Numbered from the stretch's first letter, positions 15,826 through 24,869 are shown. The stretch: DNA of 56,370 nt from Bacillota bacterium (GCA_021781655.1 JAJXWJ010000013.1:1-56370), one strand, 5' to 3'. Notes: a model not told the origin generated them from the letters alone. Numbers and translations: made by a program.

Positions 15826-16554
15826 CTACACTTCTTTCTGGATTATGTTACTATTTATTTTATTAAGTTCATTATTTCTGTCTAAATATTTTATTACCTC
15901 TTTCGCACAAACATATTCATCTTTAAAATGCTTGTAAATTTGAGTAACTAATTTAAAATCTTCCACTGTATCTACACATAGCCTATATTCTTTATTAAAA
16001 AGCTCCTCTCCTTTAACATAACCTATACTAAACTTATGTGGATTTTTATACATATATAAAGTTACATGTTCCCTAAAGCTTTCATCTAACCCCCTAGTTT
16101 GAACTTCAACCTTTTTTAAGGCTTCTTTTGAAAATATTTCAACATCAAAACCCCTTGCAAAAGTATTTGGAACGTCAAGCCTTACATAGTCATAATCATA
16201 CATGAAATAACTAGTTATTACGTTATTAACTATATCTGTATCAATTAATGGGCAATCTCCAGTGATTCTAATTATTACATCGCCATTATATTTTTCCGAT
16301 GCCTCTACATACCTTTTAAGCACATCCCTTTCATCACCACAAAAAAATGAAAAGCCAGCATTTTTAACTATTTCAATAAGCGGTTGTTCAATTTCTTTAT
16401 TTGAAGTTGCCATAACTATTTCATCAATTAATTTGCTCTTTTTTAATCTCTCTAAGGTATAAAGTATCATTGGCTTTCCTAGAATAGGTTTAATAACCTT
16501 CCCTTGTAGCCTTTCAGAACCCATTCTTGCTTGAACAATACAAACGACCTTCAT
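15826..16554 (-). CDS. CMP-nonulosonic acid cytidylyltransferase, SpsF/PseF type
   Basis: 242 residues. The N terminus CIVQARMGSERLQGKVIKPI is the SpsF form of the CTP-binding signature (usual GSxRLPGK; here Gln replaces Pro). IRITGDCPLIDTDIV supplies the metal-binding Asp residues and RLCVDTVEDFKLV the typical C-terminal block. It should activate the nonulosonic acid with CTP to the CMP-sugar, the donor for Maf. Start ATG 16554 overlaps the stop of the HAD gene by one base (TAATG). SpsF homologues occur in spore-coat and flagellar nonulosonate loci; the exact sugar is inferred from PseI. Confidence 0.85.
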   Translation of the reverse strand: MKVVCIVQARMGSERLQGKVIKPILGKPMILYTLERLKKSKLIDEIVMATSNKEIEQPLIEIVKNAGFSFFCGDERDVLKRYVEASEKYNGDVIIRITGDCPLIDTDIVNNVITSYFMYDYDYVRLDVPNTFARGFDVEIFSKEALKKVEVQTRGLDESFREHVTLYMYKNPHKFSIGYVKGEELFNKEYRLCVDTVEDFKLVTQIYKHFKDEYVCAKEVIKYLDRNNELNKINSNIIQKEV

Positions 16555-17228
16555 TATAGTACCCCCTTTAAAAAAGCTAATAATTCTTCCATATTTGATA
16601 TTAAAAAATCCGCTTCATATTCACTAGAAAGCCTTACATCCTTATGTTCACCCACTTCTCTTATTATCCTTACAGTATATAAGCCTGCCTTTCTAGCACC
16701 TATGAAATCTTTATTGGGATTATCACCTACATATACAGCTTCCTTGCTGTTAAGCTTAAAGCTTTTTAGCATATGTAAAAAGGAGCTTTCTGAAGGTTTG
16801 TAAAAAGCCCTTCCATAATCATCTGTAACAATTATTTTATCAAAATAATTTTCTATTCCTAAAAGCTTAATTTTATTCCATTGAACAGAAGCCATCCCAT
16901 CAGTTATAAGCCCAAGCTTATATTTGTCCTTTAAAGCATTTAAAACCAATTCACTATCTTTATAAAGGATAAGCTTAGGTGATGCATTTCTATATATTGA
17001 AACAAGAGTATCTATGTCTTCTTTTATATTATAACTTTGGCATAAAACATCAAAAATTTTTCCTCTTCCATTTTCAAATAGTATTTTTTTTGTCTCTTTA
17101 AAAATTTCATCAAATGAAATCGAGTATTTTTCAGATAAATACTTACAAACTTCAAAAAAACCACCAAAGACAAAATCCTTTTCGTTATATAATGTATCAT
17201 CTAAATCAAAAATAACTAATTTAATCAT
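16554..17228 (-). CDS. HAD-superfamily hydrolase (subfamily IA)
   Basis: About 224 residues from ATG 17228. Motif I is VIFDLDDTLY (nucleophile Asp8, acid/base Asp10), motif II LGLITDG, motif III the Lys of FYKPSESSF and motif IV YVGDNPNKDFIGA. An insert cap lies between motifs I and II. The frame is open to 17243, but the internal ATG has ATGAGG six bases upstream and gives the standard HAD N terminus; it overlaps the ATP-grasp stop by eight bases. It could be a sugar-phosphate or nonulosonate-9-phosphate phosphatase, or act on the product of the ATP-grasp enzyme. The substrate is unknown; the tight coupling to the ATP-grasp gene is the best clue. Confidence 0.8.
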   Translation of the reverse strand: MIKLVIFDLDDTLYNEKDFVFGGFFEVCKYLSEKYSISFDEIFKETKKILFENGRGKIFDVLCQSYNIKEDIDTLVSIYRNASPKLILYKDSELVLNALKDKYKLGLITDGMASVQWNKIKLLGIENYFDKIIVTDDYGRAFYKPSESSFLHMLKSFKLNSKEAVYVGDNPNKDFIGARKAGLYTVRIIREVGEHKDVRLSSEYEADFLISNMEELLAFLKGVL

Positions 17229-18144
17229 AAACAGCCTCATCATATCTAAGCATAGTAACCTCTTTATAATTTCCTATTTGAGTTTCAATTTTTTCTCCCT
17301 TAAGCATCTTTATAAAAAGCTCACCATAATCTATTCCTGCCTGAAAGGTTAAAGGAACTCCACCACCAAACCTAGGATTTACCTCTATAAAAAAAATATT
17401 ACCATTACAATCCTTTATGCACTGCACTGTAATTGGACCAATTCCCTTTAATTTGCTGCAAAGCTCAAAGGTTTTCTCTATAATCAAAGTATCTTTAACG
17501 GTTCTGCTCTTAGTTACTTCTCCTGCCCTAACCTCTAGTCTCTCCCTAGGAACTATAGATAATATATTTCCATTAAGATCTGCTAGCACATCTACCGTAT
17601 ATTCTGTGCCTTCAATATATTTTTGAATTATAGGCTCTTCTACATAATCAACGAAAAATTCAAATTGTTTTAAATTGTTTATTTTGAAAACATTGCTGCT
17701 TCCCATTCCCATTTTAGGCTTTATAATAAGAGGAAAATCCAAGTTGTTTATATTATCACCTTTTTTAAAGGTAAATGGAGTCAGTATATCCTTTGAGCTG
17801 AAAAAATTATAAGTTTTCCACTTGTCATTGCAGCTTATTATTACTTCTTTTGAGCTTAGAAGCAGTACTGTTCCTATGTTTTTAAATTTTTCTCTATTTT
17901 CACATAAGAGCTCATATTCTTTTTCAAACAAAGGAATTAGCATATGTATTTTTTCTCTTTTGCATATGCCTAATAATTGCTCTATATAATTTGGATTATC
18001 GTATTTTGATACAATAAAAAATTTATCCACAAAACCCTTTGCTGGTGCAAGGTTACTGCAATCTGTGCCAAAGACCTCGCAGCTTTTTTTAAGCTCTTTT
18101 ACAAGCTGAACTCTTTTCCCAATGGCCGTTAATAATATGTTCAT
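17221..18144 (-). CDS. ATP-grasp ligase (CarB-like) of the glycosylation core
   Basis: 307 residues. An N-terminal Rossmann-like pre-ATP-grasp domain starts MNILLTAIGKRVQLVKEL. The ATP-grasp part has PLIIKPKMGMGSSNVF (residues 138-153, ATP-contacting lysine), PIIQKYIEGTEYTVDV, and the metal-binding NIFFIEVNPRFGGG (Glu254, Asn256). ATP-grasp enzymes join a carboxylate, through an acyl phosphate, to an amine. None is needed in the textbook pseudaminic pathway, yet this one sits between pseB and the pseF/pseG genes. It may attach an amino acid or other acyl group to the 4-amino sugar. That is inference; the fold and catalytic residues are seen. Confidence 0.82.
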   Translation of the reverse strand: MNILLTAIGKRVQLVKELKKSCEVFGTDCSNLAPAKGFVDKFFIVSKYDNPNYIEQLLGICKREKIHMLIPLFEKEYELLCENREKFKNIGTVLLLSSKEVIISCNDKWKTYNFFSSKDILTPFTFKKGDNINNLDFPLIIKPKMGMGSSNVFKINNLKQFEFFVDYVEEPIIQKYIEGTEYTVDVLADLNGNILSIVPRERLEVRAGEVTKSRTVKDTLIIEKTFELCSKLKGIGPITVQCIKDCNGNIFFIEVNPRFGGGVPLTFQAGIDYGELFIKMLKGEKIETQIGNYKEVTMLRYDEAVYD

Positions 18145-18184
18145 ATTGGTATATACTCCTAAATTTTAAAAATAACTATTGTTA

Positions 18185-19204
18185 TTACAACAAATTTTCT
18201 TCTATTATTATTTTACGTATTTGCTCTTTATTTATTGGATTAGCTTCACTTGAAGTATAGCTCTTAAGCTCTGCCCTTTTGCTATTTAAATAAAAGTTTT
18301 GATATTTTATTCTATCAAAGTTAACTGGGGTAACTGCAAACATATTTTCTAAATCGTAGGCATAATGAGCTTCCTCTTTAGTCATAAGCTCTTCAAACAT
18401 TTTTTCCCCAGCTCTAAGTCCAATCTCCCTAATTTTAATTTCATTTTTAGAAAGCCTATACAGACTGCAGGTTTCTTCTATTACTACTTCAGCTAAATCG
18501 TTAAGAAGTATTACAGGCATTTTAAGTACAAACACCTCTCCACCCAATGCTTTTTCTGCGGCTATAAGCGTTAAATTAACTGCTTGCCGCTGTGTCATCA
18601 TGAACCTAGTCATTTTGCCGTCTGTTACCGTAATTTCACCATTATTTAATATTTGCTCTTTAAAAAATGGTATTACAGAGCCTCTTGAACCCATAACATT
18701 TCCAAACCTTACAACAACAAATTTTGTCCTAATAGAACCTTTGCTGTAGTTTGCAGCCTGAACTAGCTTTTCAGCCAAAAGCTTCGTTGCTCCATATGCA
18801 TTTACAGGACTAATAGCCTTATCTGAACTTGTAAATAAGACGCATTGAACTTTGTGATAAGTAGCAGCTCTAATAACATTTTCCATTCCTTCTACATTAG
18901 TTTTTATAGCTTCCGTTGGATTATATTCGCAGGCAGGCACATGCTTCATAGCTGCTAAGTTAAATACAATATCAATACCATCCATAGCTCTCTCTACTCT
19001 ATCATAATCTCTAACATCACCTATTAAAAACCTAAGCTTAGATAAGTCTTTAATGGAATTTTGCATTATAAACTGTTTATACTCATCTCTACTAAATATT
19101 CTTATGACCAGAGGCTCAAGCTTTAACAGCTCCTGCACCATTTTAGTTCCTATTGTTCCAGTTCCACCGATTACAAGAATTTTTTTATTTTTATAATAAT
19201 TCAT
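18185..19204 (-). CDS. pseB: UDP-GlcNAc 4,6-dehydratase (inverting), PseB/CapD type
   Basis: 339 residues of the extended SDR/CapD family. NAD-binding loop ILVIGGTGTIGTKMV; FSRDEYKQFIMQ and LRFLIGDVRDYDR match PseB; AAMKHVPACEYNPTEAIKTN is the family substrate loop; the active site has FTSSDKAISPVNAYGATK with Tyr-x3-Lys. PseB removes water from UDP-GlcNAc with C5 inversion, the first step of pseudaminic acid synthesis. It follows the maf gene closely. The alternative is a FnlA/LegB-like dehydratase; the inverting role is favoured because PseC, PseG and PseI types are all present. Confidence 0.85.
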   Translation of the reverse strand: MNYYKNKKILVIGGTGTIGTKMVQELLKLEPLVIRIFSRDEYKQFIMQNSIKDLSKLRFLIGDVRDYDRVERAMDGIDIVFNLAAMKHVPACEYNPTEAIKTNVEGMENVIRAATYHKVQCVLFTSSDKAISPVNAYGATKLLAEKLVQAANYSKGSIRTKFVVVRFGNVMGSRGSVIPFFKEQILNNGEITVTDGKMTRFMMTQRQAVNLTLIAAEKALGGEVFVLKMPVILLNDLAEVVIEETCSLYRLSKNEIKIREIGLRAGEKMFEELMTKEEAHYAYDLENMFAVTPVNFDRIKYQNFYLNSKRAELKSYTSSEANPINKEQIRKIIIEENLL

Positions 19205-19219
19205 TTTATCACTTCCACT

Positions 19220-20449
19220 TTAATCATTTATAATAAAGCTAAGATCTTTTTCTATTGTTCCTTTTATTCTTGCACCAGAACTGCAATTTATAAATTTAAT
19301 TTGAGGATTCTCAAAAATTTTGTCTTCAATCCATTTTTTAAAATATAGCCATCCTTCTGTAGTTTTAAGGGTAGTTCCACCTATACCTTCTACTTTTTTA
19401 GCTATTTCATCTCCCAAGGTTATTGTCTCATTTGCATAATTATCAGCATGAGATTTATCGTTTATAAAAGCTAAATCCTGACCAATGAATATTATAGTTT
19501 CTGCTCTGCCCTTTATTGCTATGTTTAAAGCAGCTGTTGCAACAGATTTTCCAGTTTCAATTATTGTTCCTTTTGAATTTTCTTTAGAATTATAAAATTT
19601 ATATTTAGGACCATTATATTTCGTTACTGCAAGATTTGATGCTGTACTTAAAAAACATAAAGGCACATCTAAATTTTCAAAGCCTTGAAATTGATTATAC
19701 ACTATTTCTTGCGGATCAATAATTGTTATCATATCTGGTTTTATTCCATAATTCATTAATAATTTTAATGAACTGCCTACTGCAAAAATGACAACCTTAT
19801 CTCTTATACTTTTAAGCTTTTCCAAATTTAAATTTAACGATGGCCCAGAAGCAACAATAACTATAGGTTTTCCATGAGAATCATATTTATTATAAAAATC
19901 ATCGATCATTTCACATTCTACTTTATTATTTAATTCCATATTTTTTTTAGCCATTCTACCATGTCTCACAAACTCAGTTATTCCAATTTCAAATCTATCC
20001 ATTACACCTTTAAAATCTTCAAATTGTTTTGGCATCACTTTAATTTCTGGTTTAAATACAATGAATGAATCGCTATTTTTGATACTCTTTGAAAAACTAG
20101 TTAAAATGTCTCCAGTGTAACCATGGACAAATTTCACTCTTTGATCTTTTAATATTTCTTCAAGTAGTCCATATTTTAATCCTATTTCAATTATTTCTTC
20201 ATCAACATCATATAGTTCAACAACACTATCATTACTAATAAGCTTGAGCATCTCATATATATGATATCCTAATCCTACTCCATATATAACTATATGATTT
20301 TTATTTTTCAGTTGATTCTCCCTATATTTAGCAAAATTATAAGCCTCTTTTAAAGGATAATACATACTATGAATCAAAATATTATTTATACTTAAAGAAT
20401 ACACGCCTTCTCCAGTATTAATCAGTTGAATATTCCTTGCTTTTTCCAT
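19220..20449 (-). CDS. maf: Motility accessory factor Maf (DUF115), flagellin nonulosonate transferase
   Basis: 409 residues. The DUF115/MptE-like core is recognised by IVIVASGPSLNLNLEKL (SGPSL at residues 201-205), FAVGSSLKLLMNYGIKPDM, then IGQDLAFINDKSHADNY, the conserved GQDLA...SHA motif of Maf proteins. The N-terminal part has IVIYGVGLGYHIYEML. Maf proteins transfer CMP-pseudaminic or legionaminic acid to Ser/Thr of flagellin before export. The gene sits between the sugar synthesis core and the large GT2/TPR genes. GGGG precedes the ATG. Confident by family; the exact sugar is inferred. Confidence 0.88.
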   Translation of the reverse strand: MEKARNIQLINTGEGVYSLSINNILIHSMYYPLKEAYNFAKYRENQLKNKNHIVIYGVGLGYHIYEMLKLISNDSVVELYDVDEEIIEIGLKYGLLEEILKDQRVKFVHGYTGDILTSFSKSIKNSDSFIVFKPEIKVMPKQFEDFKGVMDRFEIGITEFVRHGRMAKKNMELNNKVECEMIDDFYNKYDSHGKPIVIVASGPSLNLNLEKLKSIRDKVVIFAVGSSLKLLMNYGIKPDMITIIDPQEIVYNQFQGFENLDVPLCFLSTASNLAVTKYNGPKYKFYNSKENSKGTIIETGKSVATAALNIAIKGRAETIIFIGQDLAFINDKSHADNYANETITLGDEIAKKVEGIGGTTLKTTEGWLYFKKWIEDKIFENPQIKFINCSSGARIKGTIEKDLSFIIND

Positions 20450-20466
20450 AGTTTAACCCCTTACAA

Positions 20467-20793
20467 TTATTTATTTCCAAGTATTTCCAATAACCAGCTG
20501 TATAAAATCGGCTCAAGTTCATATTCAAATATATCATAAATTAATACATTATTTTTCCTTTCAATAGCTTTTGTTATATTTATAAATATAACATTTAGAA
20601 TTGAATAGTCTATTTCGATTAATTTATTATTATCTATCAATTTAATTGCTTCTGTAAGTTTATTTGTAGTAAGACTTACTTCCGTTGTGGCCGCATTATC
20701 ATAACCTGATTGAAAAAGAAAAACAATTAAATGCATTTCTTCAATTAATTCTTTTAATAATTTTATTGCACTTTCATTAATATCATTTTCCAT
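20467..20793 (-). CDS. Small helical protein of unknown function next to maf
   Basis: 108 residues, acidic, without Cys, predicted from its pattern to be four amphipathic helices (ESAIKLLKELIEEMHLIVFL, then EAIKLIDNNKLIEIDYS, then YDIFEYELEPILYSWLLEIL). It is not a recognised family to me. Size and composition resemble flagellar chaperones of the FliS/FliT kind, so it could hold flagellin for glycosylation or bind Maf, but no motif proves this. It is translated from an ATG eight bases after the stop of the upstream GT2 gene, whose last codons supply the ribosome binding site, so it is coupled. Confidence 0.6.
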   Translation of the reverse strand: MENDINESAIKLLKELIEEMHLIVFLFQSGYDNAATTEVSLTTNKLTEAIKLIDNNKLIEIDYSILNVIFINITKAIERKNNVLIYDIFEYELEPILYSWLLEILGNK

Positions 20794-20800
20794 AACTTAT

Positions 20801-22528
20801 TCATTTTCCTTCTATTTTTTCGTTTATGGCTTCCAAGTATTGTTTAACCATATTGTCGTCTTCTTCTATTTGCTGAAAATAATCTTTTGACAAAGTGTAC
20901 TCTCCTATTGAAAATAGAACAACCCCTAAATTAAATAGCGTATTCTTATTTTTATTATCAAAAGCTAAAGCCTGACTAAAAAAAGGAATCACTTCTTCAT
21001 ATTTTCCCTTATTAAAATTATATACACCAACAGAGTTTAGCATTTCTACTTTATTAGATACATTTTTATTAATATAGCTCAAAATTTCATCAACTGAGAA
21101 ATCATCTAATTTTGTTTCTATTTCCTGATAGTTTTTATTTGAGGTTATATTTTTCAAACAAAAGCCTAAAATCTCGTCTTTATTTAATTTATTTGCTGTC
21201 AAAACATATTGATAAGTTTTATACTGCATATCAAAATTTTCATTGGAAATGGAAGTTAGTACGTTTATAAACTCCTCATCTTCTTGGCTTCCAATAAACG
21301 GATTGCATCTAATATTAATATTCTCATACTCACATGCTTTAAACATTTCTATTATTTCTGTATATGTAAAAAATCTAATATGTGTCCTGTCAAGTATGCC
21401 AGCGTCTTCATATTTCCATCTTCCAAAAATAAGCTGTCTCAAAATAGAATAATGCATTACATTTGGAATACTAGCAACTATTTTGCCAGTTGGTTTTAAA
21501 AATCTTCTTACTTTTTTAAGTACTTTTTCTGGTGAATAGAGATGTTCTAATACATCTCCAAATAATATATAATCAAATTTTTCTTCTTCAAAGTTAATTT
21601 CTGAAGTTTCAATATTATCCTCATATGCCTCCGCTATCATTCCTGCACATTTTGCAGCAGCACCATTTAACTCTAGACCAAATAATTGTGCATTTTTGTA
21701 AAGGTTTTTTATCTCAAGTAAAGTTCCTCCACATGCACAGCCAACTTCTAAAACAGTAATCTTTTCTTCATAGTTTTTATCGAAAAGTGAAATCATATCT
21801 TCTCTTATTCCATTAGAATAACTTGACTTAAAGCCCCATTTTTCTTCAAATAATTTGTCTTCATAGTCTCTATTTTCACTTTCAAAAAAAGAAGAATTAC
21901 CATTATTGTATACGAAGGTATCTTTAGAATATATTAGTTTATAACCTTTTCTTCTTATTCTGTAACAATAATCATCTAATGCACTATAACCTCCTATAGC
22001 CTCATCAAAATATCCAACTTTATCTACTACTTCTCTCTTTACTATAAAACATGAATTGCTTAACGTAATTCTTTCATAACTTAAACCAATATGCGACTCA
22101 TTATACGAGTCTGAAAAACAAAGTAATTGTTCCAAATTATTTGCTTCACAATTTACCGATTGAAAGGTAGTAGAATAACAAAGGGAAGGTCCTACCATAG
22201 CAATTTCATCTGAGCTATTTAAGCAATTGATAAGCTTATTTAAAGCCTTTTCAGTTAATATAGCATCTTGCTGTAAAAACAAAATGTACTTACCATCAGT
22301 TTTATTTAAAGCCAAATTAAAAGCTTCTGAATAATTTATTTCTTTTTCGTTTAATATTGCATTAACTGACTCACTTTTATTTAAAAAATCCACTGTACCA
22401 TCTTTTGAATTATTGTCTATAACTAAAAGTTCTATTTCCAATGATATATCAAACTTAGAAATAATTTTAATTATTCTATCTAAATTACTAACATTGTTTT
22501 TTGTAAGAATTACAATACTTATTTTCAT
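20801..22528 (-). CDS. GT2 glycosyltransferase-methyltransferase-TPR protein
   Basis: 575 residues, three parts. Residues 1 to about 235: GT-A family 2 (SIVILTKNNVSNLDRII, LLVIDNNSKDGTVDFL, LFLQQDAILTEKAL, GGYSALDDYCYRIRRKG). About 250-400: class I SAM methyltransferase with motif I VLEVGCACGGTLLEI, the acidic FGLEL end of strand 2, FDYILFGDVLEHLYSPEKVL and FLKPTGKIVASIPNVMHYSI. About 480-575: TPR-like repeats (FNKGKYEEVIPFFSQAL, LFNLGVVLFSIGEY). It could both glycosylate and methylate a glycan or flagellin, with the TPRs docking the protein target. All key methyltransferase residues look intact, unlike the paralogue at 23225. Confidence 0.82.
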   Translation of the reverse strand: MKISIVILTKNNVSNLDRIIKIISKFDISLEIELLVIDNNSKDGTVDFLNKSESVNAILNEKEINYSEAFNLALNKTDGKYILFLQQDAILTEKALNKLINCLNSSDEIAMVGPSLCYSTTFQSVNCEANNLEQLLCFSDSYNESHIGLSYERITLSNSCFIVKREVVDKVGYFDEAIGGYSALDDYCYRIRRKGYKLIYSKDTFVYNNGNSSFFESENRDYEDKLFEEKWGFKSSYSNGIREDMISLFDKNYEEKITVLEVGCACGGTLLEIKNLYKNAQLFGLELNGAAAKCAGMIAEAYEDNIETSEINFEEEKFDYILFGDVLEHLYSPEKVLKKVRRFLKPTGKIVASIPNVMHYSILRQLIFGRWKYEDAGILDRTHIRFFTYTEIIEMFKACEYENINIRCNPFIGSQEDEEFINVLTSISNENFDMQYKTYQYVLTANKLNKDEILGFCLKNITSNKNYQEIETKLDDFSVDEILSYINKNVSNKVEMLNSVGVYNFNKGKYEEVIPFFSQALAFDNKNKNTLFNLGVVLFSIGEYTLSKDYFQQIEEDDNMVKQYLEAINEKIEGK

Positions 22529-22566
22529 ATATTGTCTCCTTTTATTTGATAATTACTTTAAATTTA

Positions 22567-23235
22567 TTATATACAAGCTGAATATTGTTTTAAAAAAAGT
22601 TTTCTATATTTCTCATAACTGGCATCTAAATTAGAAATACCACAATCATGAATACACCAAGGAACACTATAATTTATAACAGCTAAATCATAACCTATCT
22701 TAAGCATTTCAAAGCTTTGTGATATATCATAAAAATGCCAGCCATCAAAAATATCTTCTCTCCATTTTACATCAAATTGAGTAATCATCACTACTCCATC
22801 AATTGCTTTTACATATTCTACTTCATCTATATTATTTTTGTTTAAAAGATACATTGTTATTTTGCCAGCGTGTGTATCATACAAACTTCCAGTGCAATCA
22901 TTAGCTTCCCACCATATTCCATTTTGTGGCAATGTTTTGCAACCTGCAACACCAAGCATTCCTATCATTTTATTTTCTTCAAATATATTTATAAAGTCTG
23001 TTATAAAATTTTTATTGATAAAAAGTACATCTTGGTGTAGGTATACCTTATATTTTGCATCAGTTTTCTCTATTGCTTTATTGTATGCACTTGTAATACT
23101 TTTTTCATTTCTCATTGCTATAACTTCAATTTCAAAATCTTTCGGCACATATAAATTTTCAATATATTTTAGACATTCTTCAAAATACACTTCATCATTT
23201 ACACATAATATGAAAGCCACCTTTTTATCGTTCAT
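22567..23235 (-). CDS. StrF-like glycosyltransferase domain protein
   Basis: 222 residues of the Glyco_tranf_2_5 (StrF) type: VAFILCVNDEVYFEECLKYI, IEVIAMRNEKSITSAYNKAI, YKVYLHQDVLFINKNFI (LHQDV in the DxD position), IDGVVMITQFDVKWREDIFD and a terminal WCIHDCGI. These are GT-A-like single-domain proteins with poorly defined activities. Its ATG lies within the stop region of the upstream GT2/TPR gene (11-base overlap), so it is translationally coupled. The likely role is one sugar addition during filament glycosylation; donor unknown. Confidence 0.75.
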   Translation of the reverse strand: MNDKKVAFILCVNDEVYFEECLKYIENLYVPKDFEIEVIAMRNEKSITSAYNKAIEKTDAKYKVYLHQDVLFINKNFITDFINIFEENKMIGMLGVAGCKTLPQNGIWWEANDCTGSLYDTHAGKITMYLLNKNNIDEVEYVKAIDGVVMITQFDVKWREDIFDGWHFYDISQSFEMLKIGYDLAVINYSVPWCIHDCGISNLDASYEKYRKLFLKQYSACI

Positions 23236-24844
23236 TTATTTCACCTCTTATGGAGCTTTCTAATGTTATTATTTCTTCATCCTTTTCTTCAATTTGAGAA
23301 ATATATTGTAATGCCATGTCATACTCACCAAACTTACTTAACACATATGATAAATTAAATAAAGTATCTGGATTTTTACAATTTAATTCTAAAGCTTTTG
23401 ATAAAAGTGGAATTACATAGTCGTAAGAATGAGAAGAGAAGTTATTAACTGCAATAGAATTCAAAACGTATTCTTTCTTTATAATTTCATTAAAAACCAC
23501 TTGAATAATATTTTTAACGGATATAACATTACTAATTAATAGGTTATTTATTTCTCTAAGACTTTCTTCTTGTTCTATATTATTTTCAATCCTTCTAAGC
23601 AAAAATTTAAGCTTAAGAAGCTCTCTTTCATTCAGCTCTCCCTTAGTAAGCTTTGTTACAAACTGAGGTTCAAAGTCAAAATGTTCAGTTAAATCTCTAT
23701 CAAAATCCAAAGGAAGTATTTGATAAAATTCATTTATAATATTTGTATTTCTTGGTAAGGAAACAATAAGCTTCCCTCCTTTTTTCAAATATTTTTTAAT
23801 TTTATTAATTAAATAAATCATTTTTATATTATCTAGAGGGTAATCAACTATTAAAATATAATCAAATAGTTCTTCCTCATAGTCAAGTTCTATTTTTTCA
23901 GCATCTCCAATAGTAATTTTAGCTTCTAAGGTTTTATTTACTAAGGCATTTTCGTGTTTTTCTACTCCATAAAGGACTGCGTTTGGAAACTTATTTTTTA
24001 TTTGAAGAAGTAAACCACCTCCGCCGCATTCAAGCTGAAGAACGTTTAAAGCTGAGTCTTTTTTATCATTCATAATTGAAATTATATCTGGTCTAATACA
24101 AATTATATGATATATATCAATTCCCCATTTTTCATCAATTATATTTTTGTTTCTAATTAAAAGCTTTTGATATTCCTCTTCCTTTTTATCTGCCTCAAAG
24201 CTAATGCTTCCAAAATGATGAATAAACGTATCTTTGCAAAATATAAGTTTGTAACCTTCTTTTACAATCCTTATTGATAAATCATCATCTTCAAAATTGC
24301 CAGGAGTGAAAACTTCGTCTAAAAGCCCTACCTTATTAATAACCTCTTTTTTAATAAGCATGCAAAAACCTATTAATTTAATTCTTTCTTCACATAAAGC
24401 AGGATTGAACTCATTATATTTCTCTGCAAAAGCTTGCATTTCATTTATATTTTTGTAATTCACCTTAATCCACTGAAAATATACGCTATTATTTGTTACT
24501 GGTCCAACAGCCCCTATTTCTTTTCTGCTATAAAGATGTTTAACTAAATTGTTTAACCAATTTTTTGTTACTATTACATCATTATTTAGAAGCATTACAT
24601 TGTCACCTTTTGCTATTTCTATTCCTTGATTACAGCCTTTAGGAAAGCCAAGATTTACTTTATTATAAATCTTTATTATATCTTCTTGCCTTTCTAGCCA
24701 TTCCACTGTTCCATCAGTAGATGCATTATCTACTATTATTATTTCATAAGTATCTTTTTCTGTATATTTTCTTATGCTTTCAATACACTTTATAGTATAA
24801 TCCAATTTGTTATAGGTTAATATAATAATACTAGTTTTCATCAT
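23225..24844 (-). CDS. GT2 glycosyltransferase with degenerate methyltransferase domain and TPRs
   Basis: 539 residues with the same three-part plan as the 20801 gene. GT2 part: SIIILTYNKLDYTIKCIESI, IIIVDNASTDGTVEWLE, NVMLLNNDVIVTKNWLNNL, EDDDLSIRIVKEG and FIHHFGSISFE. Middle part: VLQLECGGGGLLLQIK, LYGVEKHENAL, then DYILIVDYPLDNIKM and KKGGKLIVSLPRNTN; the LEHL catalytic/binding loop of its paralogue is replaced, so methyl transfer may be lost. C-terminal TPR: SSHSYDYVIPLLSKALEL, LFNLSYVLSKFGEYDMAL. The two are clearly duplicated copies. Confidence 0.8.
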   Translation of the reverse strand: MMKTSIIILTYNKLDYTIKCIESIRKYTEKDTYEIIIVDNASTDGTVEWLERQEDIIKIYNKVNLGFPKGCNQGIEIAKGDNVMLLNNDVIVTKNWLNNLVKHLYSRKEIGAVGPVTNNSVYFQWIKVNYKNINEMQAFAEKYNEFNPALCEERIKLIGFCMLIKKEVINKVGLLDEVFTPGNFEDDDLSIRIVKEGYKLIFCKDTFIHHFGSISFEADKKEEEYQKLLIRNKNIIDEKWGIDIYHIICIRPDIISIMNDKKDSALNVLQLECGGGGLLLQIKNKFPNAVLYGVEKHENALVNKTLEAKITIGDAEKIELDYEEELFDYILIVDYPLDNIKMIYLINKIKKYLKKGGKLIVSLPRNTNIINEFYQILPLDFDRDLTEHFDFEPQFVTKLTKGELNERELLKLKFLLRRIENNIEQEESLREINNLLISNVISVKNIIQVVFNEIIKKEYVLNSIAVNNFSSHSYDYVIPLLSKALELNCKNPDTLFNLSYVLSKFGEYDMALQYISQIEEKDEEIITLESSIRGEINER

Positions 24845-24869
24845 TTCACTTCCTATAATAAAGTTTAAA

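Noticed and set aside
11564-19204. Legionaminic instead of pseudaminic acid pathway
   Set aside because: The synthase has the PseI-type LYKLYQEAYTPW region and the aminotransferase the PseC opening; still, only chemical analysis of the filament can settle the stereochemistry.
23225-23231. ACGATAA on the minus strand, like a sigma-D -10 box
   Set aside because: It lies in the overlap of two coding regions and has no TAAA at 16 bases; only ATAAG at 15 bases.
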